From an uncultured Micrococcales bacterium (GTDB lineage Bacteria; Actinomycetota; Actinomycetes; Actinomycetales; Microbacteriaceae): a stretch of 64,000 nucleotides of DNA. Positions within the stretch are counted from its first letter, which is position 1. The number at the start of each line of letters is the position of its first letter. Below are positions 12,407 through 20,926 of this stretch, in pieces. The DNA lies in assembly GCA_903880095.1 (NCBI GenBank), contig CAIRNX010000010.1:124001-188000 (forward strand), written 5' to 3'. Under the pieces are notes generated by a model. It was not told the origin of the DNA, did no database searches, and saw only the letters and a program-made list of their open reading frames with translations. The translations under genes and the position numbers were made by a program.

Positions 12407-13861
12407 TTACTCTGCGCTCTTTAGCTTCTCGCGTAGAGCAGCTAGTGACTCGTCGGCGGCTAGAGTGCCCGCTTCTGAGCTTTCGCTTGAGTATGAGGCT
12501 TCTTGAGCTGCTGGAGCGTCTGGAAGAGCCGCTGCTGCCTCGTTGGCTGCCTTGACCTGCTTCTTGTGCTCTTCCCAACGTGCGTGAGCTTCTGCGTATT
12601 CCTTCTCCCACTTGGCGCGAGCTTCTTCGAAGCCAGGTAGCCAAAGGTTGGTTGCAGAGTCAAAGCCCTCAGGGTACTTGTACTGACCATTGTCGTCGTA
12701 GTCAGCAGCCATACCGTATAGAGCTGGGTTGAACTCGGTGCCCTCTGGGTCGACTTCTTCGGTAGCCTGCTTGAGGCTTAGCGAAATGCGGCGACGCTCT
12801 AGGTCGATGTCGATTACCTTGACGAAAACGTCCTGGTTGACCGAAACGACCTGCTCGGCAAGTTCAATGTGCTTGGCCGAAAGCTCGCTGATGTGCACGA
12901 GACCTTCGATGCCGTCTGCAACGCGAACGAATGCGCCGAATGGAACAAGCTTGGTGACCTTACCCGGTGCGTACTGCCCGATTGCGTGGGTACGTGCGAA
13001 TACCTGCCATGGGTCTTCCTGGGTGGCCTTCAGCGATAGCGAGACGCGCTCACGGTCGTTGTCGATTTCTAGAACCTCGACGGTGACCTCCTGGCCAATC
13101 TCAACAACTTCGCTTGCGTGCTCGATGTGCTTCCATGAAAGCTCAGAAACGTGGACTAGACCGTCTACGCCGCCGAGGTCGATGAATGCACCGAAGTTGA
13201 CGATCGATGACACAACACCGGTGCGGATCTGGCCCTTGGCTAGGTCTGCAAGGAAGGTGCTGCGGTTAGCCGACTGGCTCTCTTCGAGAAGCGCACGACG
13301 CGAAAGAACAACGTTGTTGCGGTTCTTGTCGAGTTCAAGAATCTTGGCTTCGACCTTCTGGCCCAGATATGGGGCTAGGTCGCGAACGCGACGAAGCTCG
13401 ATTAGCGAGGCAGGAAGGAAGCCGCGTAGGCCGATGTCAACGATGAGTCCACCCTTGACGACCTCGATAACGGTACCTTCAACGGTGCCGTCTGCTTCTT
13501 TAACCTTCTCAACATCGCCCCAAGCGCGCTCGTACTGTGCACGCTTCTTAGAAAGGATTAGGCGGCCTTCTTTGTCTTCCTTCTGAAGAACAAGGGCCTC
13601 AACTGAGTCGCCAACCGAAACGATTTCGCTAGGGTCTGCGTCGTGGCGAATCGAAAGTTCGCGTGAAGGAATAACACCTTCGGTTTTGTAACCAACATCG
13701 AGAAGAACTTCGTCTCGGTCAATCTTTACTACTACGCCCTCGATTAGGTCTCCGTCGTTGAAGAACTTTAGGGTCTTTTCGACTGCTGCTAGAAAGTCTT
13801 CAGCGGAGCCAATGTCGTCGATGGCAATCTGCTTGATTACCTTCTCGGTGTTTGTGGTCAT
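12407..13861 (-). CDS. rpsA: 30S ribosomal protein S1
   Basis: Binds mRNA on the small subunit and helps it dock for initiation. The 484 residues contain four S1 (OB-fold) repeats, at roughly 37-105, 122-190, 207-276 and 292-361. This four-repeat form is the actinobacterial type, unlike the six-repeat E. coli protein. The tail from about 375 is acidic and alanine-rich and looks disordered. Upstream is the HPr gene (68 nt gap) and downstream a strong hairpin. The ATG at 13861 has only a weak, distant GAGAG as ribosome-binding site. Confidence 0.98.
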   Translation of the reverse strand: MTTNTEKVIKQIAIDDIGSAEDFLAAVEKTLKFFNDGDLIEGVVVKIDRDEVLLDVGYKTEGVIPSRELSIRHDADPSEIVSVGDSVEALVLQKEDKEGRLILSKKRAQYERAWGDVEKVKEADGTVEGTVIEVVKGGLIVDIGLRGFLPASLIELRRVRDLAPYLGQKVEAKILELDKNRNNVVLSRRALLEESQSANRSTFLADLAKGQIRTGVVSSIVNFGAFIDLGGVDGLVHVSELSWKHIEHASEVVEIGQEVTVEVLEIDNDRERVSLSLKATQEDPWQVFARTHAIGQYAPGKVTKLVPFGAFVRVADGIEGLVHISELSAKHIELAEQVVSVNQDVFVKVIDIDLERRRISLSLKQATEEVDPEGTEFNPALYGMAADYDDNGQYKYPEGFDSATNLWLPGFEEARAKWEKEYAEAHARWEEHKKQVKAANEAAAALPDAPAAQEASYSSESSEAGTLAADESLAALREKLKSAE

Positions 13862-13929
13862 ATTTTGTTTTACTCTCAGTGGACATACTCAGGTCGCGAT
13901 TGCTCGCAACGGTTTATTTGGGAACCCGT

Positions 13930-14178
13930 CTAGCCTAGCAGTGCAATGAGGTTTTCAACCAGAGTTTCTGCCGAATCAGGGGCCTCGATTGTGGCGATCT
14001 CGCCCTTCTTCAAACCGAGCGTCAAGATTGCGAGCATGCTCGACCCAAGAGCTTCTTTGCCGTCGGTTCTTCGCACCAGGACGCGCTCCCCCGATTCGAT
14101 GCAAAGTCTCACGAATTCGGCTGCTGGCCTAGCGTGAAGCCCCTCTGGCACGCGAATGACTACCTCTTTGCGGATCAT
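13930..14178 (-). CDS. ptsH: HPr-family phosphocarrier protein
   Basis: Small phosphocarrier of the sugar phosphotransferase system: Enzyme I phosphorylates its active-site His and EIIA accepts the phosphate. The 82 residues match HPr in length and numbering. His15 is in GLHARPAAEF, and Ser46, the regulatory HPr-kinase site of Firmicutes, is in GSSMLAIL. The gene starts inside the polA stop (TGATG, 1-nt overlap), so it is translated with polA. No Enzyme I or EII gene is in the window, so the role could be sugar uptake or purely regulatory. Confidence 0.92.
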   Translation of the reverse strand: MIRKEVVIRVPEGLHARPAAEFVRLCIESGERVLVRRTDGKEALGSSMLAILTLGLKKGEIATIEAPDSAETLVENLIALLG

Positions 14179-16808
14179 CAGTGGTCGGCAGCGTCCCAGG
14201 TCTTACCGATGCCTACGTGAACCTCAAGTGGCACGCGCAATTCGACAACGTTAGCCATCTCGTTCACCACGAGCTCGCGCAGTTTTTCAAGTTCGCCGGC
14301 CGCAACTTCGAATACCAGTTCGTCATGCACCTGAAGAAGCATGCGGCTCTTTAGTCCGCTCGTCGCGATCTTCTCGCCAATGCGGTTCATGGCGAGTTTC
14401 ATGATGTCGGCCGCGGTGCCTTGTATTGGAGCGTTTAGTGCCGCTCTTCGCGCATTTTCGCGAAGCTGGAAAATCGGGCTCTTGAGATCATCGAATGGTC
14501 GGCGGCGACCGAACGTTGTCACGGTGTAACCGTTGAGTTTTGCGTCTTCAACTACGGTCGCAAGATAGCGGCGAACTCCACCGAAACGAGCGAAGTAGTC
14601 GTTCATGAGCTGCTTGGCTTCTGCATTGCTCATGCGCAGCTGCTTGGCTAGGCCGTATTCGCTCAGGCCGTAGACCAAGCCGTAGCTCATTGCCTTTACC
14701 TTTGAGCGCATCGCAGCGGTGACCTCGCTCGGCGCGACGCCGAAAATTCGAGATCCAACAAATCGGTGTAGGTCTTCGCCAGACTTGAAGGCCTCTATCA
14801 ACCCTTCGTCTTCAGACATATGAGCCATGATGCGCATTTCGATCTGAGAGTAGTCGGCACTGAGCAGGGTCTCAAAGCCTTCACCGACAATAAAGGCGTC
14901 TCGGATCTGGCGCCCGCGCTCCGACTTGATCGGAATGTTTTGCAGGTTTGGACCTTCAGACGAAAGGCGACCGGTTGAGGTACCAGTTTGCACATAGTTG
15001 GTGTGGATTCGGCCATCTTTGCCGATTGACTTGAGCACAACCTCGACCATCTGGCGAATCTTGGTGACTTCGCGGTGGCTCAGGAGCTTTTCGAGAAACG
15101 GGTGACCGTTTTGTTCGAAAAGAGTTGTCAGTGCCTCGGCATTGGTCGAAAACCCGGTTTTTACCTGCTTTGTGCCCGTCATACCTAGCTCATCGAAGAG
15201 CACGGTTTGTAGTTGTTTCGGCGAGGAGAGGTTAATCTCGTGGCCGATGATCGCGAAGGCTTCGGTTTCTAGTTGCTTAACTTCTGCGCCGAGAGATTCA
15301 AAAAGAGCTTCAAGTTTTGCCTTGTCGATTGCGACACCGTAGTGCTCCATCTGAGCCAAGGTGGGCGAACTCGGCAATTCGACTTCGCGATAAACGCGAG
15401 TTTGGTCTTGGGCCGAAACTTTTTCGAAAAGCGAGGTGCCGGTCTTGACGGCCAAGAACGCGTCAAGCGAAAGATCGAGGGTCGCTTCTGAAAGCAGCGA
15501 ACCATCATCTTCTTTGCGCTCAACCGATAGCCCCAGGTAGTCGAGTGCGATTGTGTCGAGGCTGTAGTCACGGCGAACCGGGTCGTTTAGGTAGCAAAGA
15601 AGAAGCGAATCGAGTTCAACTCCAGCCACCCTTGCGCCGTGTTCCAAAAGTAGGCGGTCAAGGGCCTTGGCGTTGTAAACAGCCTTCTTCGCATCGCTGG
15701 CAAGCCATTCGAGCGCGTAGGCGTCGGTGCTCTCAAGTCTTTCGGTGGCGGTTGCGAAAGCAAAACTAAATGAACCGTTGTGGGCGACCGATACACCAAC
15801 CAAATCCTGCTTCGCGAGCCAACCCTTAAGGTCATCGGTTTTGATTTTTTCTGGAATCTCCACTTGCTCGAGAACGATCTCTGGCTCGGCTTCGGCACCG
15901 GGCGAGCTCGAATCGTGGGCCACTCCCCTGAGCTTCAAAACGCGTTCGGTGAGAGTTCTGAAGGCAAGCTTCGTGAAAACTTCTTTCACCTTCGCTTCGT
16001 TAACGCCACGCAAGCGCAGCGACTCAAAATCATCGACAAGTTCGAGGTCGCGCAAGAGGTGGTTTAGGCGACGGTTTCGCACCGCGAGATCTTTGTGCTC
16101 TCGGAGTGATTCGCCGACTTTGCCACCTATTGAGTCGGCTGCGGCAAAGACGCCGTCCAGTGACCCGAACTCGGTGAGCCATTTGGCTGCCGTTTTTGGC
16201 CCAACGCCAGGAATGCCAGGCAGGTTGTCGCTTGTTTCGCCAACCAAAGCAGCCAGATCAGGGTACTGCTTGGCGTGAATGCCGTACTTTGCAAAAACCG
16301 CCTCGTCGTCCATACGAGCAAGATTCATGACGCCCTTGACCGGGTAAAGGATCGTGGTTTCCGGGCGAATGAGTTGAAATGTGTCGCGGTCGCCAGAGAC
16401 AACAAAGACCTCAAAACCCTTGTCTGCGGCCTGGTCGGCTAGAGATGCGATGATGTCATCGGCTTCGTAGTTAACCTTTGTAAGTGTGGTGATGTTCATC
16501 GCAGCAAGCGCTTCGGTCAGTGCCTCGGTTTGCCCGTTGAACTCGGGTGGGGTTTCGCCACGGGTTCCCTTGTACTCGGGGTATTCATCGGTTCTGAACG
16601 ATGAGCGTGAGAGATCAAATGCCACAGCCAAGTGGGTTGGTTTCTCGTTTCCGAGAATGTTCAGCATCATCGAGATGAAGCCGTGAACCGCGTTCGTGTG
16701 TTGGCCGTTGGGCGCTCTGAAGGCGTCTGGGCTAAGTGCGTAAAAGGCTCGGAACGCCAGAGAATGACCATCGATGAGCAAGAGGGTATTCTTTGGGTTA
16801 GCGTTCAT
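14178..16808 (-). CDS. polA: DNA polymerase I
   Basis: Fills repair gaps and removes RNA primers. The 876 residues hold a 5'-3' exonuclease/flap domain (LLLIDGHSLAFRAFYAL onwards), a 3'-5' exonuclease-like domain, and the polymerase with motif A (SADYSQIEMR), motif B (RSKVKAMSYGLVYG) and motif C (QVHDELVFE). The middle domain lacks its metal ligands: there is no DxE in the first motif, and the second reads NAKALD where NxKYD is expected. It should therefore not proofread, as in Taq and mycobacterial Pol I. ATG 16808 matches the conserved N-terminus; an upstream in-frame start at 16868 would overlap the divergent thioesterase. Confidence 0.97.
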   Translation of the reverse strand: MNANPKNTLLLIDGHSLAFRAFYALSPDAFRAPNGQHTNAVHGFISMMLNILGNEKPTHLAVAFDLSRSSFRTDEYPEYKGTRGETPPEFNGQTEALTEALAAMNITTLTKVNYEADDIIASLADQAADKGFEVFVVSGDRDTFQLIRPETTILYPVKGVMNLARMDDEAVFAKYGIHAKQYPDLAALVGETSDNLPGIPGVGPKTAAKWLTEFGSLDGVFAAADSIGGKVGESLREHKDLAVRNRRLNHLLRDLELVDDFESLRLRGVNEAKVKEVFTKLAFRTLTERVLKLRGVAHDSSSPGAEAEPEIVLEQVEIPEKIKTDDLKGWLAKQDLVGVSVAHNGSFSFAFATATERLESTDAYALEWLASDAKKAVYNAKALDRLLLEHGARVAGVELDSLLLCYLNDPVRRDYSLDTIALDYLGLSVERKEDDGSLLSEATLDLSLDAFLAVKTGTSLFEKVSAQDQTRVYREVELPSSPTLAQMEHYGVAIDKAKLEALFESLGAEVKQLETEAFAIIGHEINLSSPKQLQTVLFDELGMTGTKQVKTGFSTNAEALTTLFEQNGHPFLEKLLSHREVTKIRQMVEVVLKSIGKDGRIHTNYVQTGTSTGRLSSEGPNLQNIPIKSERGRQIRDAFIVGEGFETLLSADYSQIEMRIMAHMSEDEGLIEAFKSGEDLHRFVGSRIFGVAPSEVTAAMRSKVKAMSYGLVYGLSEYGLAKQLRMSNAEAKQLMNDYFARFGGVRRYLATVVEDAKLNGYTVTTFGRRRPFDDLKSPIFQLRENARRAALNAPIQGTAADIMKLAMNRIGEKIATSGLKSRMLLQVHDELVFEVAAGELEKLRELVVNEMANVVELRVPLEVHVGIGKTWDAADH

Positions 16809-16852
16809 AACGCCAATGCTACTTTGCCCCGACGACCATTTCAGGAGCCACC

Positions 16853-17275
16853 ATGGCAAAACTTTCACCAGAAGCCGAAGCTCTACTTGGCACGCGTGGT
16901 CTCGGCGAATTGGCAGAAAAGATGGGCATCGAGCTAGTTGAGTTGAGCGCCGAGCTAGCCATCGCGACGATGCCAGTTCAAGGCAATCGTCAGCCCCTAG
17001 GCCTGCTTCACGGTGGCGCCTACGTCGTGCTTGCCGAAACTCTCGGCAGCATCGCAGCGAACGTTTGGGCCTACCCAGACAAGGCTGCGGTTGGGATAGA
17101 GGTTAATGCCTCTCACAGCAATGCCGCTCGCGAAGGAATCGTGACCGCTACCTGCAAGGCAATCAGCCTCGGACGTTCACTCACCACTCATGAGATTGCT
17201 ATTACCGACGAAACCGGCAAGCGACTATCGACAGTACGTATTACGAATTTTCTGAAGGCGAGAGCTGTTCAATAA
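16853..17275 (+). CDS. hotdog-fold (PaaI-type) acyl-CoA thioesterase
   Basis: A 140-residue single-domain hotdog protein of the PaaI/MenI type, which hydrolyses acyl-CoA thioesters. The family core is visible as GLLHGGAYVVLAETLGS, with the HGG turn and the catalytic acid one helix later. DHNA-CoA hydrolysis in menaquinone synthesis is one possible role, but the substrate cannot be read from sequence. GGAG five bases before the ATG supports the start. It is divergent from polA and converges on the ANTAR regulator with a 35-bp overlap of coding ends. Confidence 0.88.
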   Translation: MAKLSPEAEALLGTRGLGELAEKMGIELVELSAELAIATMPVQGNRQPLGLLHGGAYVVLAETLGSIAANVWAYPDKAAVGIEVNASHSNAAREGIVTATCKAISLGRSLTTHEIAITDETGKRLSTVRITNFLKARAVQ

Positions 17276-17831
17276 TCGTTCTGGCGACGTCCTTCATGGT
17301 TAGTCGTCCGTCCATCGAAGTTTTTTGAATCCATCTGAAAGCCTCTGGTTCGTCTTTTACGAGCCCCTTTGCGATCAAAAGCCCCTTCGCCCGGTCAACC
17401 ATTTTTCGGGTCTCAAGACGGTCAATGAGGTCAGACACCTCGCTCTCGAGTGCGACAACTTGAGCGTGACGGCTCAGTGCAATCTCGACCGCCGGGATCA
17501 AGTCTGTTGGGGTGAAAGGTTTGACGACGTAGGCCATCGCACCAGCTTCAGCGGCTTGTTCAACAAGATCTTTTTGGCTAAATGCTGTCAGAAGTACAAC
17601 GGGAATCTTTAGCTCGGCCATGCGCTTAGCGGCGGTGATGCCATCCATGTTTGGCATCTTGATATCCATCACGACGAGGTCTGGCTTGTGCTCTACTGCC
17701 TTGGCGATGGCTTCTTCACCATCGGCGGCCTCGGCGACAACATCGAAGCCATGTTCACGCAAGGTCTCGACGATGTCCATGCGAATCAAAGATTCGTCTT
17801 CGGCAACTACAACTTTGCGCGCTTCACTCAT
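17241..17831 (-). CDS. pdtaR: ANTAR-domain response regulator (PdtaR-like)
   Basis: Two-component response regulator that acts on RNA rather than DNA. The receiver domain (1 to about 120) has acidic residues E11/D12, phosphorylatable Asp56 (VMDIKMP) and Lys near residue 108 (YVVKPF). A coiled linker leads into a C-terminal ANTAR domain (RKMVDRAKGLLIAKGLVKDE), known to bind paired hexaloop hairpins in mRNA leaders. At 196 residues it matches Mycobacterium PdtaR (Rv1626), whose gene also lies near polA and pyk. No sensor kinase is in this window. Confidence 0.93.
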   Translation of the reverse strand: MSEARKVVVAEDESLIRMDIVETLREHGFDVVAEAADGEEAIAKAVEHKPDLVVMDIKMPNMDGITAAKRMAELKIPVVLLTAFSQKDLVEQAAEAGAMAYVVKPFTPTDLIPAVEIALSRHAQVVALESEVSDLIDRLETRKMVDRAKGLLIAKGLVKDEPEAFRWIQKTSMDGRLTMKDVARTIIEQLSPSENS

Positions 17832-17861
17832 GCGACAACACTATTGGATTTTCAGTTAAGT

Positions 17862-17867
17862 TACACT
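17862..17867 (+). promoter_or_regulatory. possible -10 box for tRNA-Leu
   Basis: TACACT lies 14 nt before the first base of the mature tRNA, a sensible distance for transcription starting near 17874. No -35 match at normal spacing is seen. Confidence 0.4.
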
Positions 17868-17881
17868 TGTTTCGTTGCAAA

Positions 17882-17964
17882 GCCGGAATGGCGGAACGGC
17901 AGACGCGGAGCACTCAAAATGCTTTGTTCGAAAGGACGTGTGGGTTCGAATCCCACTTCCGGCA
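17882..17964 (+). tRNA. tRNA-Leu (anticodon CAA)
   Basis: A class II tRNA of 83 nt reading UUG codons. The acceptor stem GCCGGAA pairs with TTCCGGC, and the anticodon stem GAGCA/TGCTT encloses the 7-nt loop CTCAAAA with anticodon CAA at its centre. A short variable arm is followed by the T arm GTGGG-TTCGAAT-CCCAC. The discriminator is A, and the CCA end is not encoded (the next bases are CACAAA), so it must be added enzymatically. It lies on the plus strand, between the divergent regulator gene and the convergent pyk. Confidence 0.95.
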
Positions 17965-17965
17965 C

Positions 17966-18003
17966 AAAAAAAAGTGGACCTAGAAAACTAGGTCCACTTT
18001 TTT
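17966..18003. terminator. bidirectional intrinsic terminator between tRNA-Leu and pyk
   Basis: A perfect inverted repeat: six A, then GTGGACCTAG, loop AAAA, CTAGGTCCAC, then six T. It gives a 16-bp stem, with a U tract when read from either strand. It should end both the tRNA-Leu transcript and the long minus-strand operon finishing with pyk. Confidence 0.92.
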
Positions 18004-18010
18004 GACTGTG

Positions 18011-19456
18011 TTACTTGCGTCCGTAGCCAGGAGCAGCTTCGTTCACTGCGTCACCAATGCGGTGAACGCGAAGCGAGTTGGTTGAACCAGGGATGCCAGG
18101 AGGGGTTCCTGCAACGACGACAACCTCGTCGCCGATCTGGCATTTGCCCGTGGCAAGCATAATTTCATCAACCTGATGCATCATTTCGTCGGTGTGGGTG
18201 ACTGGCTCGACCAGGTAGGTCTCAGCTCCCCAAACAAGTGCTAGGCGGTTTCTTACATCGGCGCTCGGAGTGAAAGCAACAATCGGAACACTTGAACGAA
18301 GGCGTGCGACTCGGCGAAGAGAATCACCAGATTCGGTAAACACGCAAACGTACTTCGAGCCAAGGAGCTCTGCGATTTCAACGGCAGCGAGTGACACTGC
18401 GCCAGAGTGGGTGTGTGGGCGGGTGCCTAGACCGGGAATACGGTCGAGTCCGTTTTCTTCGGTCGACTCGATGATGCGAGCCATTACCATTACGGTTTCG
18501 ACAGGGTATTCGCCCACCGAAGTTTCGCCAGACAACATAACTGCGTCGGCTCCGTCAAGGATTGCGTTGGCAACATCGCTTGCCTCGGCACGGGTAGGGC
18601 GTGCAGCAGTGATCATCGACTCGAGCATTTGAGTTGCGACAATTACAGGCTTGGCCCAGCGACGGCTGAGTTCAACCGCACGCTTCTGAACCAGTGGCAC
18701 CTCTTCGAGAGGTAGTTCGACGCCAAGGTCGCCACGGGCAACCATGATGCCGTCAAATGCGTCGATGATCTCTTCTAGTGCTTCAACCGCCTGTGGTTTT
18801 TCGACTTTGGCGATGGTTGGCAAGAAGATGCCTTCTTCTTTCATGATTTCGTGAACACGAACGATGTCTGAAGCATTGCGCACAAACGAAAGCGCGATCA
18901 TGTCGGCGCCCAGTTTCAGAGCCCAACGCAGATCTTCTTCATCTTTCTCAGAAAGCGCAGGAACATTAACTGCAACGCCAGGCAGGTTAATGCCCTTGTT
19001 GTTTGAAACAACGCCAGGAACCTCGACAACGGTGGTCACGGTGCGTGCGTCAACGGCTGTGGCGCGAAGGCCAACCTTGCCGTCGTCAATTAGCAATACA
19101 TCTCCCGGCTTTACGTCGCCAGGTAGGCCCTTGAAGGTGGTGCCGCAAATGTTAACGTCGCCGTCAACCTCGTCAATGGTGATTTTGAAAGTTGCACCCT
19201 TTTCGAGCATCACTGGGCCGTCTTTGAAGCGAGCTAGGCGGATCTTTGGACCCTGCAGGTCAACCAGGACGCCAACTGCCTTGCCCGTGTCTGCAGCGGC
19301 TTTACGCACGTTCTTGTAGACGCCTTCGTGGACGTCGTATGAACCGTGGCTGAGGTTCATGCGGGTGATGTTCACACCGGCTTCGATAATTGCGCGAATC
19401 TGCTCGTAGCTTGAAGTTGCTGGCCCTAGGGTTGCAACGATTTTTGCGCGTCTCAT
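18011..19456 (-). CDS. pyk: pyruvate kinase
   Basis: Converts phosphoenolpyruvate and ADP to pyruvate and ATP. The 481 residues show the N-terminal RMNLSHG, the lysine/metal site around IAKVEKPQAVEALEEI and MVARGDLGVELP, and the active-site helix ending in MLSGETSVGEYP. The C-terminal allosteric domain follows. GAGGA four bases before ATG 19456 fits the start. It is the last gene before the two-way terminator, 12 nt downstream of gltD. Confidence 0.98.
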   Translation of the reverse strand: MRRAKIVATLGPATSSYEQIRAIIEAGVNITRMNLSHGSYDVHEGVYKNVRKAAADTGKAVGVLVDLQGPKIRLARFKDGPVMLEKGATFKITIDEVDGDVNICGTTFKGLPGDVKPGDVLLIDDGKVGLRATAVDARTVTTVVEVPGVVSNNKGINLPGVAVNVPALSEKDEEDLRWALKLGADMIALSFVRNASDIVRVHEIMKEEGIFLPTIAKVEKPQAVEALEEIIDAFDGIMVARGDLGVELPLEEVPLVQKRAVELSRRWAKPVIVATQMLESMITAARPTRAEASDVANAILDGADAVMLSGETSVGEYPVETVMVMARIIESTEENGLDRIPGLGTRPHTHSGAVSLAAVEIAELLGSKYVCVFTESGDSLRRVARLRSSVPIVAFTPSADVRNRLALVWGAETYLVEPVTHTDEMMHQVDEIMLATGKCQIGDEVVVVAGTPPGIPGSTNSLRVHRIGDAVNEAAPGYGRK

Positions 19457-19468
19457 TTGTTCCTCTTC

Positions 19469-20926
19469 TTAGTTGACTGAGATCGGTTGATCGGTCGGTC
19501 GTACAGGGCTCGGGAGTTCGGATGAACCCTCGAGGTAAGCGTCTACAGCGGCCGCAGCTGCGCGACCTTCGGCGATAGCCCAAACAATCAGGCTCTGGCC
19601 GCGGCCGGCGTCGCCAGCAACAAAAACATCTGCAAGGTTGGTCGCCCAATCTGCTCCGCGAGCAATGTTGCCACGATTGTCGACGTTGATTGCGCTCTCG
19701 TCTACCAGCGTGTCGGCTTCTGGGCCGGTGAAACCAAGCGCCAAAAGAACGAGGTCGGCGGGAATGACCTTCTCGGTGCCGGCCTTTGGAAGGCGTTTGC
19801 CATCGACAAACTCTGTTTCGGCAATTTTCACGCCGGTGAGAATGCCGTTCTCCCCCACGAATTCAACTGTCGAGGCAAGGTATTCGCGCTCACCGAACTC
19901 TTCGTGCGCACTTGAAACCTCAAATAAGTTTGGGAACGTCGGCCAAGGTTGGTTCGCTTGACGCTCTGAAGCTGGCTGCTTGCCGATCGCAAGGGTGGTC
20001 ACCGATTTAGCTCCCTGGCGAGTAGCCGTTCCCAGGCAGTCCGCGCCGGTGTCGCCGCCACCAAGAATCACGACATTCTTGTCGGTGGCAACGATTTGAT
20101 CAAACACTGGTTCGCCAGCAACCACACGGTTGGCCTGGGTAAGGTAATCCATGGCGAAATGGACGCCCTTGTTGTCGCGGCCGGGGATAGCTAGGTCTCG
20201 TGGTTTTGTGGCTCCCGTTGCCACCACAACTGCGTCGTAGCGACTGCGAAGGTCTTCCCAAGTGATGTCAGCACCGATGCTGACACCTGGGCGGAATCGA
20301 GTGCCCTCGGCTTCCATTTGTGCGATTCGACGATCGATGTGGTGCTTTTCCATTTTGAAATCTGGGATTCCGTAACGTAGAAGTCCGCCGATTCGGTCAT
20401 CTCGTTCGAAAACCGCAACGGTGTGTCCTGCGCGAGTTAGCTGTTGCGCGGCGGCGAGACCCGCAGGTCCGGAGCCAACCACGGCAACGGTCTTGCCAGT
20501 CAGGCGCTCTGGAGCGTGAGCCTCGATTAGCCCTTCGTCGAACGCCTCGTCAACAATCGAGACCTCGATCTCTTTGATAGTTACGGCTGGCTGGTTTATG
20601 CCAAGTACGCAGGCAGATTCGCAAGGAGCTGGGCAAAGACGGCCGGTGAACTCAGGGAAATTGTTGGTCTTGTGTAGTCGGGCGATTGCACCTGGAAGGT
20701 CTCCGCGCCAGGTCAGGTCGTTCCACTCTGGAATCAGGTTACCCAGCGGGCATCCTTGGTGGCAGAAAGGTACGCCACAATCCATGCAGCGGCCAGCCTG
20801 CTCCTTCACAACGCCGCTCTGACGCGCTTCGTAGACTTCTTTCCAGTCTTTGATGCGTATTTCTACAGGTCGGCGCGAGGCGGTTTCACGTTCGGTTACT
20901 TTTAGGAATCCTCTTGGGTCAGCCAT
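19469..20926 (-). CDS. gltD: glutamate synthase, small (beta) subunit
   Basis: NADPH-oxidising flavoprotein subunit of GOGAT that feeds electrons to GltB. The 485 residues begin with two cysteine clusters for Fe-S centres (CMDCGVPFCHQGCP near 43-56 and CPAPCESACVLG near 97-108). An FAD site (VVGSGPAGLAAAQQL) and an NADPH site (VILGGGDTGADCLG) follow. Its ATG lies inside the end of gltB (8-nt overlap), so the subunits are translationally coupled, with TGGAGG as ribosome-binding site. Confidence 0.98.
   Translation of the reverse strand: MADPRGFLKVTERETASRRPVEIRIKDWKEVYEARQSGVVKEQAGRCMDCGVPFCHQGCPLGNLIPEWNDLTWRGDLPGAIARLHKTNNFPEFTGRLCPAPCESACVLGINQPAVTIKEIEVSIVDEAFDEGLIEAHAPERLTGKTVAVVGSGPAGLAAAQQLTRAGHTVAVFERDDRIGGLLRYGIPDFKMEKHHIDRRIAQMEAEGTRFRPGVSIGADITWEDLRSRYDAVVVATGATKPRDLAIPGRDNKGVHFAMDYLTQANRVVAGEPVFDQIVATDKNVVILGGGDTGADCLGTATRQGAKSVTTLAIGKQPASERQANQPWPTFPNLFEVSSAHEEFGEREYLASTVEFVGENGILTGVKIAETEFVDGKRLPKAGTEKVIPADLVLLALGFTGPEADTLVDESAINVDNRGNIARGADWATNLADVFVAGDAGRGQSLIVWAIAEGRAAAAAVDAYLEGSSELPSPVRPTDQPISVN

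Noticed and set aside
12729-13586. Long open frame (285 codons) on the plus strand opposite rpsA
   Set aside because: It is antisense to a certain gene, has low-complexity Ser/Arg/Thr-rich translation and no ribosome-binding site; it results from codon bias of rpsA.
15727-16278. 183-codon open frame on the plus strand opposite polA
   Set aside because: Ser/Arg-rich antisense shadow lacking any recognisable domain.
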